64,000 nt of DNA from Bradyrhizobium sp. DOA9. GTDB taxonomy: Bacteria > Pseudomonadota > Alphaproteobacteria > Rhizobiales > Xanthobacteraceae. The notes below the pieces were generated by a model. That model ran no database searches and was not told where the DNA came from. It was given only the letters and a program-made list of their open reading frames with translations. Shown one piece after another: positions 1-7,996 of this stretch. Within the stretch, counting starts at the first letter, position 1. Every line of letters begins with the position of its first letter. The position numbers and the translations under genes were made by a program. The stretch is from assembly GCF_000617845.2 (NCBI RefSeq), contig NZ_DF820425.1, forward strand, positions 4,267,725-4,331,724, in the 5' to 3' direction.

Positions 1-509
1 GCGGCGCGGCCTTCGTCGTCAGCCGCGAGCGAACCGGGGAAGCGGGCGTGCGCATCCGCGGCTGCGCCCAGGCGCACACCCATCAGCATGTCACGGCCGC
101 GCCCGCCCTCAGCGAGCTTGGTGCCGAGATCTCCATCGCCCGCGCGAAGCAGGCCACGGGCCTGGCGATCTGCGACGTGCGTTATGCCGCGATCTACGAC
201 AGCTTCACGATCACGCTCGCGATGCTGCTGGAAGATCTCGGGCTCGCCGGCCGCGGCGAGGCGGCCGCGCGCGTGCGCGCCGGCCATTTCAGCCGCGACG
301 GCACGATGCCGCTGAATACCCATGGCGGCCTGCTCAGCTACGGTCATTGCGGCGTCGGCGGGGCCATGGCGCATCTGGTCGAGGCGCATTTGCAGATGAC
401 GGGGCGGGCGGCGACCCGCCAGGTGCGCGATGCCTCGATTGCGCTGCTGCACGGCGACGGCGGCGTGCTGTCGTCTCACGTCAGCATGTTCCTGGAGCGG
501 GTCAGATGA
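1..509 (+). CDS. Thiolase family protein (SCP-x type), C-terminal part
   Basis: The reading frame is open from base 3, so this is the 3' end of a gene that starts before the window. About 168 residues are visible. They match the C-terminal half of thiolase-fold proteins: a domain-interface stretch ending IYDSFTIT and the glycine-rich loop NTHGGLLSYGHCGVGG near the end, where classical thiolases have GHPxGxTG. The proline is replaced by cysteine, as happens in the lipid-transfer (SCP-x) thiolase branch. The stop overlaps the start of the DUF35 gene (ATGA), and thiolase-DUF35 pairs usually work together on acyl-CoA or steroid side chains. The exact substrate cannot be told. The catalytic cysteine lies outside the window. 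Confidence 0.85.
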   Translation, partial: GAAFVVSRERTGEAGVRIRGCAQAHTHQHVTAAPALSELGAEISIARAKQATGLAICDVRYAAIYDSFTITLAMLLEDLGLAGRGEAAARVRAGHFSRDGTMPLNTHGGLLSYGHCGVGGAMAHLVEAHLQMTGRAATRQVRDASIALLHGDGGVLSSHVSMFLERVR

Positions 510-865
510 GCGAGCGACTGGCGGACTGGACCACGGGCGCAGAGGCCATCACTTACCAGACCTGTAGCTCATGCGGGCATGTACAGTATTTCTACCGCGC
601 CTTCTGCGCGGCTTGTGGCGAATCGGATCCGCGCGAGGCACGCGCCAGCGGTAAGGGCAGGGTGTACGCGACCTCGCTGGTCTGCCGCGCGGCAACGCCC
701 GAGACGCGCGCGCACCTGCCCTACAACATCCTGCTGGTCGATTGCGCCGAGGGTTTTCGCATGATGGCCCACGGCGAGAATGACCTCGCCATCGGCGATT
801 CGGTCATTGCGAGCTTCAAGCCCTTTGCCGGCAAGCTGGTGCCGTTCTTCGCCAGACCGAAGTAG
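506..865 (+). CDS. DUF35 OB-fold/zinc-ribbon protein, thiolase partner
   Basis: The protein has 119 residues. It starts at the ATG that overlaps the thiolase stop by four bases (ATGA), which implies translational coupling. The N-terminal third carries a rubredoxin-like zinc ribbon, CSSCG then CAACG, and the rest fits the DUF35 OB-fold with the typical GKGRVYATSLV strand. Family members bind acyl-CoA and form stable complexes with the thiolase encoded beside them. A longer in-frame extension upstream lies entirely inside the thiolase gene and is not used here. Function beyond partnership with the thiolase is inferred. Confidence 0.88.
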   Translation: MSERLADWTTGAEAITYQTCSSCGHVQYFYRAFCAACGESDPREARASGKGRVYATSLVCRAATPETRAHLPYNILLVDCAEGFRMMAHGENDLAIGDSVIASFKPFAGKLVPFFARPK

Positions 866-873
866 TGTGGATC

Positions 874-955
874 CGTCATTCGGGGGCGGTCGTGTGACCG
901 AGCCTGGAACGGGAATTCTGGGCTTGGCTTGTGCGAGAGCCACCCCGGAATGACG
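874..955. repeat. Dispersed intergenic inverted repeat (CGTCATTC family)
   Basis: The outer ends, CGTCATTC and GAATGACG, are inverted, with GC-rich complementary stretches inside. A related unit occurs at 59458-59495. It lies between the DUF35 gene and a convergent small gene, so it may also act as a transcription barrier. Confidence 0.6.
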
Positions 956-974
956 AAAACGCTCAAACTCGAAC

Positions 975-1076
975 TCAACGCCCGTAGAACAAGATGCTGG
1001 CGATGACGAGCATCGCCGTCACCGCCAGCATATGCGCGAGCGCTCCCGAGGCCGCCCCCTTGGTGGCTTCCTTCAT
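975..1076 (-). CDS. Small single-span membrane peptide, 33 aa
   Basis: This short open frame encodes MKEATKGAASGAL followed by a hydrophobic segment of about 17 residues (positions 15-31) and the end FYGR. The start is preceded by GGGAG at good spacing. A charged N-terminus, one helix and a short tail are typical of small inner-membrane proteins, but no family can be assigned. It is convergent with the DUF35 gene. Coding status rests on the Shine-Dalgarno site and the sensible peptide, so it is moderate only. Confidence 0.45.
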   Translation of the reverse strand: MKEATKGAASGALAHMLAVTAMLVIASILFYGR

Positions 1077-1348
1077 GCCGTTTTCTCCCTAGACTTGGGC
1101 GTGACTCATCGTTGCGCGGGTAGCGCACGCGACGGCCAATTGTTTGTTACTCGGAACACCCCTTGCGAGTATCCGCCGCGATCTGTCCCCACGCGGCGAA
1201 TATCGACTGTGTCAGGGTCGATCAGCAATGCGGCGGCAATTTGACTCGATGATGTTGCTCCTGCGTCCGCGCGCGAATAGAGTCTTCGGGAACCTGCGCC
1301 GATGGCGACAAGAAGCATCAAAAGATCAGGGAAAACTTCAGGAAAATC

Positions 1349-1876
1349 ATGGCCCGCATTCAGTACAGCGACCCGTCCAAGGCATCCGACCGCACCCGCG
1401 AAATCCTCGACAAGAACCGTCATGCCAACATCTTCCGGATGATGGCGCACTCGCCGAGTTACTTCGAGCAATATTGCCGTCTCGGCGGCGCGATCAGGCA
1501 CAAGGGCGAGCTCGACCCCATCGTGCGGGAGCTTGCGATCACCCGCACCGGCATCCTGTGCGAGGCACCCTATGAGATCGTCGCGCACAAGCGCATCGGC
1601 AGGAATGTCGGCGTCACCGACGAGCAGAACGAAGCGCTCGAGAATTGGCAGGGCGCGTCCTGCTTCGACGAGGTGCAGCGCGCCGCGCTCGCCTTCACCG
1701 ACGAGATCGTCAAGCTGAAGAAACCTACGGATGCGACCTTCAAGGCGATCGCGTCGAAGCTGACGCCGGCCGCGCTGGTCGAGCTCCAGCTCTCGGTCGG
1801 TTTCTACATCATGACGTCGAAGTTCCTGGAGACTTTCGAGATCGATCTTCAGCCCGTCACCGAAGTGGTGGGCTGA
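1349..1876 (+). CDS. Carboxymuconolactone decarboxylase family protein
   Basis: This protein of 175 residues belongs to the AhpD/CMD alpha-helical superfamily. The core helix reads RELAITRTGILCEAPYEIV followed by AHKRIG, where the Glu, Cys and His correspond to the conserved E-C-H positions of the family, although the CxxC of true AhpD peroxidases is absent. FTDEIVKLKKPT and the C-terminal ELQLSVGFYIMTSKFLE fit the usual helices. The start is chosen at the ATG preceded by AGGAAAA. Related proteins act as decarboxylases, hydrolases or peroxidase partners, so the actual reaction is not determined. It is followed 25 bases later by the MazG-like gene. Confidence 0.8.
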   Translation: MARIQYSDPSKASDRTREILDKNRHANIFRMMAHSPSYFEQYCRLGGAIRHKGELDPIVRELAITRTGILCEAPYEIVAHKRIGRNVGVTDEQNEALENWQGASCFDEVQRAALAFTDEIVKLKKPTDATFKAIASKLTPAALVELQLSVGFYIMTSKFLETFEIDLQPVTEVVG

Positions 1877-1901
1877 TTCAAAACTTGCCGCGAGGATGCC
1901 C

Positions 1902-2204
1902 ATGACGATCGATGAATATGCGGCCTGGGCCGCGAGCATTGCGAAAGTCGACCAGCATCCGTCCAACGAGCGGCTGTCCTACCTGGGCCTCGGCCTTGCC
2001 GGCGAAGCCGGCGAGGTCGCCGAGCACATCAAGAAGCTGCTGCGCGACGACTGGCTCGACAAGGCAGGTCTCGTCGAAGAGCTCGGCGATGTCGTCTACT
2101 ACTGGGCCTGCCTGTGCGCCGCCACCGGCCAGCAGCCATCCGCGCTGCTCGATGCCAGTGCCGCCAAGATCAAGCGACGCATCAGCGAAGCGGCGAGCCG
2201 TTAG
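1902..2204 (+). CDS. MazG-like nucleotide pyrophosphohydrolase
   Basis: The protein has about 100 residues and the all-alpha MazG fold. The metal-binding acidic residues are visible as GEAGEVAEH in helix 2 (near 35-43) and VEELGDVVYYW in helix 3 (near 58-68). Single-domain MazG-like enzymes remove non-canonical or surplus nucleoside triphosphates. An in-frame ATG six bases upstream is also possible, but the second ATG has the better spacing from GAGG. It is probably co-transcribed with the preceding CMD-family gene and ends 60 bp before the convergent glutaminase gene. Confidence 0.8.
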   Translation: MTIDEYAAWAASIAKVDQHPSNERLSYLGLGLAGEAGEVAEHIKKLLRDDWLDKAGLVEELGDVVYYWACLCAATGQQPSALLDASAAKIKRRISEAASR

Positions 2205-2227
2205 GTCAGGTGCGGACGAAGCCGTTA

Positions 2228-2251
2228 CACCTCTCCCGACGGGGAGAGGTG
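2228..2251. repeat. Palindrome CACCTCTCCC/GGGAGAGGTG, likely terminator
   Basis: There are perfect 10-bp arms at 2228-2237 and 2242-2251 with a 4-base loop. It sits between the convergent MazG-like and glutaminase genes. The same stem recurs at 6279-6300 and twice in 49245-49397, so this is a dispersed palindromic element that may double as a terminator. Confidence 0.7.
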
Positions 2252-2264
2252 AAGACCTCTGCGC

Positions 2265-4112
2265 TCACGTCGATGTCAGAATATCCACCTTGGCGTTGGC
2301 GACGATCAGGCGGTCGGCCAGGAGCTGGGCCAGGTTGCGCATGATGCATTCGCTGGCGCGAGGGTGCTGCCTGCGGAAGCGCTCGAAATCCTTGAGCGGC
2401 ACCTCGCAAGCCGTCGCGGCCATGTCGGCGAACACGTCGGCGGAGCGGGTCTGCTCCAGCAGCGCCATCTCGCCGAACGCCATGCCGGCGGTGAGCGTCG
2501 CCAGCCTGATGCCGTCGGGCAAGGTGACGTGCACGGCCCCGCTGCGCAGGAAGTACAGGGCATCGGCGGGGTCGCCGGCCGTGAGGATCTTCGCGCCGGA
2601 TTGATAGGTCCTGACGGTGCAGAGCGAGGCGAGATCCGTCAGCTCTTCCTCGCTCAGCCCGGTCAGAAGCGGCTGCTCGGCAAGCTCGGTGGTCTCGTGA
2701 AAATCGATCGAGCCGCCGTAGCGATAGACGATCTGGTCTTCGGCCCATTCGATCGCCGTATCGAGCAGATAGAAGTCGCGGACGTTCTTCAGCTCGGCGG
2801 TCCATTCCCGCAACGTATTCCATTCCTTGGAGGCGCGCCGGACGCCCGACAGAACCACCGTGACATTCAGCGCGGCCAATTCCTCGAACGCTTCCGCCAC
2901 GAGGCGCGCTCCGGCGCGCGTGGTCGAGGTCACGCGGTGGAGATCGAAGATCACGAATTGCGGCCGCGGTCGTCCGGCAAGCCGGCGCGAGACGTAGTCG
3001 ACCGCCGACAGCGACAGCGTGCCGACCAGCTCGATGATGCGCACCTCCTGCTGGTGGGCCGCCAGGATCTCACGCTCCTGCGGGCGGCGCACGCGGCGAG
3101 AAGGGCTCTTGCCGATGTCGTAGTCGGCGATGACGGCGTTGCGGGCATCGTCGCTGCGGTTGAGCATGTGCAGGTCGTAATGCGAGGACAGCGCTTCGCA
3201 GACCTTGATGCCGCGCACGCTGTTGCCGTGCTTGTCGAGTTTTGGCGAATAGCTGCCGAGCCCGAGGCGGGCCGGGAGCGCCGCCAGGATGCCGCCGCCG
3301 ACGCCGCTCTTGGCGGGGATGCCGATGCGGTAGATCCATTCGCCGGCATAGTCGTACATGCCCGACGACGTCATCACCGACAGTGTGCGCGAGATCGCGT
3401 AGGCGCTCAGCACCTGCTCGCCGGTGACGGGATTGATGCCGCGATTGGCGAGCGTTGCCGCCATCACCGCGATGTCGCGCGCGGTCACCAGCACGGCGCA
3501 TTGGCGGAAATAAACGTCGAGCACGCCGGCGACGTTGTCCGAGATCACCGCATTGGTCTTGAGCAGATAGCCGATGGCGCGGTTGCGGTCGCCGGTCTGG
3601 CTCTCGGACGCATAGACCGCCTCGTCGACAGCAAGATCGCGTCCTGCAAATCGGCTGAGCGCAAGGCGGATCTGCTCGAACGCCTCCGCGCCCTTGCTGT
3701 CGTAGATCAGCCCGGTGCAGGCGATCGCGCCGGCATTGACCATCGGGTTGAACGGATGGTTCTCGGAATTCAGCCGGATCGAGTTGAAGGGATCGCCGGA
3801 GGGCTCGACGCCAATCGCGGCTTCGACCTTGCCGGCGCCGAGCAGGTCCAGCGCCAGCGCGAACACGAAGGGCTTGGACATCGACTGGATGGTGAAGGGC
3901 ACCCTGGAGTCGCCGACTTCGTAGACGTGGCCGTCGAGCGTCGCCAGGCTGATGCCGAAATAGGCAGGGTCGGCCTTGCCGAGCTCGGGAATGTAATCGG
4001 CGACATGGCCCGACGTCTCGGCGGAGAATTCGCTGATACAATTGTCCAGAAACCGCAGTAAGGGCGGCTTCGAGCGGGTCCAGGCGGTGGCGAGAGGCGA
4101 GAGCGGTTTCAT
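2265..4112 (-). CDS. glsA: Glutaminase A with C-terminal STAS and cNMP-binding domains
   Basis: The protein has 615 residues, about twice a normal bacterial glutaminase. Residues about 20-310 form the serine-dependent glutaminase domain: VADYIPELG, the QSMSKPF motif (nucleophile near Ser77 with Lys80), NPMVNAGAIA and AKSGVGGGI. A STAS-like domain follows (about 355-460, with the core FVIFDLHRVTS), then a cyclic-nucleotide-binding domain (about 485-600, with GAVHVTLPDG and FGEMALLE). The enzyme converts glutamine to glutamate and ammonia. The extra domains suggest control by a cyclic nucleotide or partner protein, which is inference. The ATG follows AAGGGAGG closely, and a TTG seven codons upstream is a weaker alternative. 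The gene lies 21 bp after the TRAP permease gene in the same operon. Confidence 0.9.
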   Translation of the reverse strand: MKPLSPLATAWTRSKPPLLRFLDNCISEFSAETSGHVADYIPELGKADPAYFGISLATLDGHVYEVGDSRVPFTIQSMSKPFVFALALDLLGAGKVEAAIGVEPSGDPFNSIRLNSENHPFNPMVNAGAIACTGLIYDSKGAEAFEQIRLALSRFAGRDLAVDEAVYASESQTGDRNRAIGYLLKTNAVISDNVAGVLDVYFRQCAVLVTARDIAVMAATLANRGINPVTGEQVLSAYAISRTLSVMTSSGMYDYAGEWIYRIGIPAKSGVGGGILAALPARLGLGSYSPKLDKHGNSVRGIKVCEALSSHYDLHMLNRSDDARNAVIADYDIGKSPSRRVRRPQEREILAAHQQEVRIIELVGTLSLSAVDYVSRRLAGRPRPQFVIFDLHRVTSTTRAGARLVAEAFEELAALNVTVVLSGVRRASKEWNTLREWTAELKNVRDFYLLDTAIEWAEDQIVYRYGGSIDFHETTELAEQPLLTGLSEEELTDLASLCTVRTYQSGAKILTAGDPADALYFLRSGAVHVTLPDGIRLATLTAGMAFGEMALLEQTRSADVFADMAATACEVPLKDFERFRRQHPRASECIMRNLAQLLADRLIVANAKVDILTST

Positions 4113-4133
4113 CGCCTCCCTTGTGCAACGCAA

Positions 4134-6200
4134 TCAGGGCACGCGCAACCCGTCCGGCATCACAGGCTGGCGACGGACCAGGAGCAGCGCGACCAGGATC
4201 GTCGGCAGCAGGATGCCAAGGCCCAGCAGCGTCACCTGCATCTGCGACAGTGGCATGATGCCGCCGCCGGGCGTGGCCACCACGAAGCCGCCGATCACCA
4301 GCAGCACGCGGATCGGCCATTCCAGCGCGCCGGCGGCACGGAGGTTGCCGACGAAGGGCTGATAGCCCTGGATGCCGCCGCAGATGAACAGCGTACCGAA
4401 CGCCGCAAGGCCCATCAGGCCGAGACCGGCGAGATAGGGGCTCGGTCCCTGCAGCACCAGCGCCGGATTGAGCACGAAGAAGAACGGCAGGAAATAGATG
4501 ATGCTGCCAACCCACATCGATTCCCACCCGGTCTTCATCGCCGGCGAGCCGGCGATGCCCGCGGCGGCAAAGGAGGCGATCGCGACGGGCGGGGTGATCG
4601 ACGACAGCATGCCCCAATAGAAGATGAACATGTGCACCGCCATGCGGTTGAGCCCGAGCTTCTCCAGCGCCGGCGCGACCAGGATGGCGAGGAAGATGTA
4701 GCAGGCCGTCGTCGTCAGCCCGAGGCCGAGAATGAGGCTGGTGAGGGCGCACATGCCGAGCAGCAGGAAGGCATTGTCGCCGGCGATGTGCAGGAGGTCG
4801 TTGGCAAGGCTCGACACCACGCCGGTCATCGAGAACGCGCCGATCAAGAGGCCGCAGCCGGCGAGGATGCCGACCAGCTCCACGAAGGTGCGGCCGTTGA
4901 CCTCCAGGAACTTGCCGATCGTTGCAAACGTCCAGCGCGTGTCCTTGGAGAAGACCTGGTTGAGCACGAGAAGCAGCGCGGTGGCGTAGAACGGCGCGTG
5001 GCTCTCGCGCTTGAAGTAGAGCAGCATCACGATCAGCAGGGCAATGACGAAGACGTAGTACCAGCCGTCCTTGATCGTATCCGTGATCCGCGGCAGCTCG
5101 GCGCGCGGAATGCCCTTCAGCTTGTGGCGCGCGGCATAGGCGTCGACCTGCATGAACAGGCCGACATAGTAGAGCACCGCCGGAATGATCGCGGCGAGCG
5201 CGACGTCGGCGTAGCTGACGTTGAGGAATTGCGCGATGACGAAGGCTGTGGCGCCCATCACCGGCGGTGCCAGCACCGCGCCGGTCGAGGCGCAGGCCTC
5301 GATCGCGGCGGCATAAGAGGCACGGAAGCCGCTCTTCTTCATCACGGGGATGGTCATGGTGCCCGCGGTGAGCACGTTGGAGATGATCGACCCCGACATC
5401 ATGCCGAGCAGGCCGCTGGCAAAGATGCAGACTTTTGCCGCGCCGCCGCGGAAGGTGCCGCACAGCGCGAAGGCGAGGTTGATGAAGAATTTTCCGGCGC
5501 CCGTCATCATCAGCGCGGTGCCGAACACCAAAAAGCCGATCACGGTGTCGGCAAAGGCCTGGATGGGAATGCCGAGCAGGCTCTCGCCCGAGAGCACGTG
5601 ATAGCTGGTCGCCTGTTCCAGTGTCGACTGCGTGCCCCGGAACGGCCCGAGCCAGCGGGCTTCGGCGAACAGCGGATAGATCGTGAAGGGCAGCACGCTG
5701 AGGAGCAGGCTCCAGCCGCCGGTGCGGCGCAGCGCCTCCATCAGCATCACCCACATCACGAGGCCTGCAGCGATCACCGTGTTCGGCGCGCCGCCGAATT
5801 CCCAGCCGGCCTCCGCGGCCTTGCGGACGTTGACCATCAGCATGAGCGCCGCCGCGAAGGTCACGACGAACAAGACGAGGTCATACCAGGGAACGCGGTC
5901 GAGCGGCGCGCGCTCGGTGCCCGGAAAGATCAGGAAGGTGAACGGCAGCAGCAATGCGATCAGGAGATAGAAATACTCCGTGTTGAGCTGGGTGTAGCCG
6001 ATGAAGAAGCGCAGGGAGAATTGCTGGTTGATGCAGAGCAGGATCGTCGCCGCGGTGGCTGCGACCAGCGCCCACCGCCAGACGCCGCGCAACGTGCGCA
6101 CGCGCGTGACCTCCGCCTCCTGCATGTTGCCGGCGGCGCCATGCGGATCGTCGAACACGACCCGCTTGGCCGAGGCGGTTGAAGTGGAAGCAGACATCAT
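4134..6200 (-). CDS. TRAP transporter fused permease subunit (TAXI type)
   Basis: The protein has 688 residues. After a soluble N-terminus come about four hydrophobic helices of the small (DctQ-like) part, then the long DctM-like part with roughly a dozen helices. Motifs such as VLAPPVMGATAFVIAQF, ILGLGLTTTACYIFLA and SITPPVAIASFAAAGIAG are typical of the fused 4TM-12TM permeases that pair with TAXI binding proteins. It should import an organic acid or amino acid using a sodium or proton gradient. It follows the TAXI gene and precedes glutaminase, which points to glutamate or glutamine as substrate; the only well-studied TAXI protein I recall binds glutamate/glutamine. Confidence 0.92.
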   Translation of the reverse strand: MMSASTSTASAKRVVFDDPHGAAGNMQEAEVTRVRTLRGVWRWALVAATAATILLCINQQFSLRFFIGYTQLNTEYFYLLIALLLPFTFLIFPGTERAPLDRVPWYDLVLFVVTFAAALMLMVNVRKAAEAGWEFGGAPNTVIAAGLVMWVMLMEALRRTGGWSLLLSVLPFTIYPLFAEARWLGPFRGTQSTLEQATSYHVLSGESLLGIPIQAFADTVIGFLVFGTALMMTGAGKFFINLAFALCGTFRGGAAKVCIFASGLLGMMSGSIISNVLTAGTMTIPVMKKSGFRASYAAAIEACASTGAVLAPPVMGATAFVIAQFLNVSYADVALAAIIPAVLYYVGLFMQVDAYAARHKLKGIPRAELPRITDTIKDGWYYVFVIALLIVMLLYFKRESHAPFYATALLLVLNQVFSKDTRWTFATIGKFLEVNGRTFVELVGILAGCGLLIGAFSMTGVVSSLANDLLHIAGDNAFLLLGMCALTSLILGLGLTTTACYIFLAILVAPALEKLGLNRMAVHMFIFYWGMLSSITPPVAIASFAAAGIAGSPAMKTGWESMWVGSIIYFLPFFFVLNPALVLQGPSPYLAGLGLMGLAAFGTLFICGGIQGYQPFVGNLRAAGALEWPIRVLLVIGGFVVATPGGGIMPLSQMQVTLLGLGILLPTILVALLLVRRQPVMPDGLRVP

Positions 6201-6278
6201 CGACCCCGCGTGCGCTACTACTGCAGACTAAAGCGAATGGCAGATAGTTGAATCGAATGCGGCCGCGGGCTCGCTTAA

Positions 6279-6300
6279 CCTCTCCCGCAAGCGGGAGAGG
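6279..6300. repeat. Palindrome CCTCTCCCGC/GCGGGAGAGG inside the TRAP operon
   Basis: Perfect 10-bp arms are separated by AA. It lies in the 147-bp gap between the TAXI and permease genes and belongs to the same dispersed family as 2228-2251. In this position it may stabilise the upstream mRNA segment, giving more binding protein than permease. Confidence 0.7.
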
Positions 6301-6347
6301 GAGCGCACCTTCGGCGGCGCGACGATCACGCCCGACAACATCCCGCT

Positions 6348-7514
6348 CTATTCCTCGAACCCGTTCGGCATGCCGGCCTTCGCCAGCGCCGCGGCGCGGG
6401 CCTTCGTCCAGCCGTCGAGGAAGGCCTTGTCGTCCGACGGCGGATTGGACTTGCCGAATTCCGTCCACGCCGCGGCGAGCACCTCCTGACGCTTGATCAA
6501 GTTGTTGTTGTGCGCCTCCTGCGCGTCGCTCCAGTGGCCGGCTTCCTTCAGTGCCTTCACCGCGCCGGGATGCACCGGCACCACCCAGTTCTTGGTCTGG
6601 CGGTCGGCCGCAAGGCCGCCGGCGCCGGGCGCGGAATCCTTGTAGGCGTCGTAATTGACGATCATCGCCTTGGTGATCGCATAGACTTGGTCGGCCGGTT
6701 GCGAGGCGTAGGCGACGAAGATCGGGTAGGGATAATTGCCGAGCTCGATCGGCTTCTGCGGCGAGATGCCGGCGCCGCAGGTCGCAAGCTGCGGGAAGAA
6801 GAACGAGCCGACCTTCTGCATCCGCGCCCAGCCCTCCTTGTCATTGGCGGGCAGCGGCGGCCAGATCAGGCCGCGCGGGGAAGCCTCGGCCTCCTTGGCG
6901 GGACCGGTGATGGTGGTGCCGAAGGCGGCATCGACGTCGTTGTTGATCAGGCCCTTCCACATCGCGCCGTAGCTGGCGAACTCGACGGCCTTGACGTCCT
7001 TTTGCGTCAGCCCGGCGAAGGCGAGCACCGCGAGCGAGTTCTGGTTCAGCGCGGGCGAGCCGACCACGAAGCCGACGCGCTTGCCCTTGAGATCCTTCAG
7101 CTCCTTCACGCCGGTGTCGGCGGCCACCGCAAGCGAGGCGCAATTGCAGTCGACGGTCGAGAGCAGGGTCTGCAGCGGCTGCGGCCCCCATTCCTTGGAG
7201 CCGAACTCGAACACGCCTTCCTGCGCGAAGTAAGTGCCCGATCCCATCGCAGACGAGACCGCGCGCTTGGCGCGCAGCGGCGCCAGGCGCGCGACGTCGT
7301 TGCCTGCCGGGAGCACGCGCACGTCGGTGCCGTATTTGTCCTTCATCATCTTGCCGACGCCGACCGCGATGTTGAAGCCGGCGGTGCCGGTGTCGTAGGC
7401 GGTGAACGTCAATGTCGCCGGCAGCTTGAGATCTTCGGCGAACGAGTAGCGTGTAGACGCAAAAGAAACGCCCGCCACCAAAGCAGGCGCGAGCACGAGC
7501 AGCCCACGAAGCAT
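6348..7514 (-). CDS. TAXI family TRAP transporter solute-binding protein
   Basis: The protein has 388 residues and begins MLRGLLVLAPALVAGVSFA, a Sec signal peptide probably cleaved near the SFA/EDL region. The mature part starts with TLTFTAYDTGTAGFNIAVGVG, the usual opening of TAXI binding proteins, and contains LKGKRVGFVVGSPAL and AFGTTITGPA. It is the first gene of a minus-strand operon with the fused TRAP permease and glutaminase. The ATG is chosen because GGAGGG stands four bases before it; a longer frame starts upstream but would bury the signal peptide. Confidence 0.9.
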   Translation of the reverse strand: MLRGLLVLAPALVAGVSFASTRYSFAEDLKLPATLTFTAYDTGTAGFNIAVGVGKMMKDKYGTDVRVLPAGNDVARLAPLRAKRAVSSAMGSGTYFAQEGVFEFGSKEWGPQPLQTLLSTVDCNCASLAVAADTGVKELKDLKGKRVGFVVGSPALNQNSLAVLAFAGLTQKDVKAVEFASYGAMWKGLINNDVDAAFGTTITGPAKEAEASPRGLIWPPLPANDKEGWARMQKVGSFFFPQLATCGAGISPQKPIELGNYPYPIFVAYASQPADQVYAITKAMIVNYDAYKDSAPGAGGLAADRQTKNWVVPVHPGAVKALKEAGHWSDAQEAHNNNLIKRQEVLAAAWTEFGKSNPPSDDKAFLDGWTKARAAALAKAGMPNGFEE

Positions 7515-7557
7515 GTTTCCCTCCAATGATCCTCGCTTAGCCGCGAAGATTTCATTC

Positions 7558-7587
7558 TTTGTTTGAAACAACGTTTTGTTTGAAACC
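7558..7587 (-). promoter_or_regulatory. Tandem operator-like repeats before the TAXI-TRAP-glsA operon
   Basis: The 12-mer TTTGTTTGAAAC occurs at 7558-7569 and again at 7575-7586, 17 bp apart centre to centre. The first copy lies within a perfect 13-bp palindrome, TTGTTTGAAACAA, at 7559-7571. The pair stands 44-73 bp upstream of the binding-protein start, a good position for a regulator site. The regulator is unknown; the IclR protein encoded nearby is one candidate, but its own putative site has a different sequence. Confidence 0.5.
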
Positions 7588-7679
7588 GATCATGTCACCG
7601 CGATCAAGCGATGGCAACGCCGTACCGAGCATGCACGAATACGGCTGACAGATTGTCGCGGAAACAACGGATGAAACAT

Positions 7680-7901
7680 TCAACTCGCGACGATCGCGAT
7701 CGTCTGCCCCTCGGCAACGACGTCGTCGACCTTCACCAGAAGCGATTTGATCGTGCCGTTCGCGGGTGAGGGCACTGGTATCTCCATCTTCATCGCTTCG
7801 ACCACCACAACGTCATCGCCATCCGCAACGGTTCCTCCAACTTGCACGGGAGTTGCGCAGATTCGTCCCGCGACCTCCGTGACGATCTTAATTTCTGGCA
7901 T
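7680..7901 (-). CDS. Biotin/lipoyl carrier protein of an acyl-CoA carboxylase
   Basis: This stand-alone biotinyl domain has 73 residues, with the classical EAMKME motif (biotinylated Lys38) in the middle and flanking beta-hairpin sequences VQVGGTVADGDDVVV and VKVDDVVAEGQTIA. It would carry carboxybiotin between a biotin carboxylase and the carboxyltransferase encoded at 8901-10460. It is transcribed away from the IclR gene, and the gap between them holds an operator-like palindrome. The start is the ATG giving MPEIKIV; an upstream in-frame ATG would add nine basic/polar residues with no counterpart in such domains. No biotin carboxylase gene is present in the window. Confidence 0.85.
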   Translation of the reverse strand: MPEIKIVTEVAGRICATPVQVGGTVADGDDVVVVEAMKMEIPVPSPANGTIKSLLVKVDDVVAEGQTIAIVAS

Positions 7902-7965
7902 GCCATCGCCTTTTTGTTGTCGTCGCAAAATGCCTGAGGTAGCGTCGTCTGCAAGTGGAATTTAA

Positions 7966-7980
7966 TTCCGCAGAGCGGAA
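7966..7980. promoter_or_regulatory. IclR-type operator TTCCGC-N3-GCGGAA
   Basis: This is a perfect 6-3-6 inverted repeat. Sites of this form are known for several IclR-family regulators of proteobacteria. It lies 17 bp upstream of the iclR-like start and 65 bp upstream of the divergent biotin carrier start, so one site could control both directions. Confidence 0.7.
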
Positions 7981-7996
7981 CACAACGGTAGGGATC

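Noticed and set aside
2364..4061. A 565-codon open frame on the plus strand opposite the glutaminase gene
   Set aside because: It is antisense to a gene with clear domains, its product is Arg/Asp/Ala-rich without motifs, and such frames are expected from GC-rich codon bias.
3070..5754. An 894-codon minus-strand frame spanning the glutaminase and TRAP permease genes
   Set aside because: It is out of frame with both real genes, and the translation is a low-complexity Arg/Ala/His/Pro product with no conserved motif.
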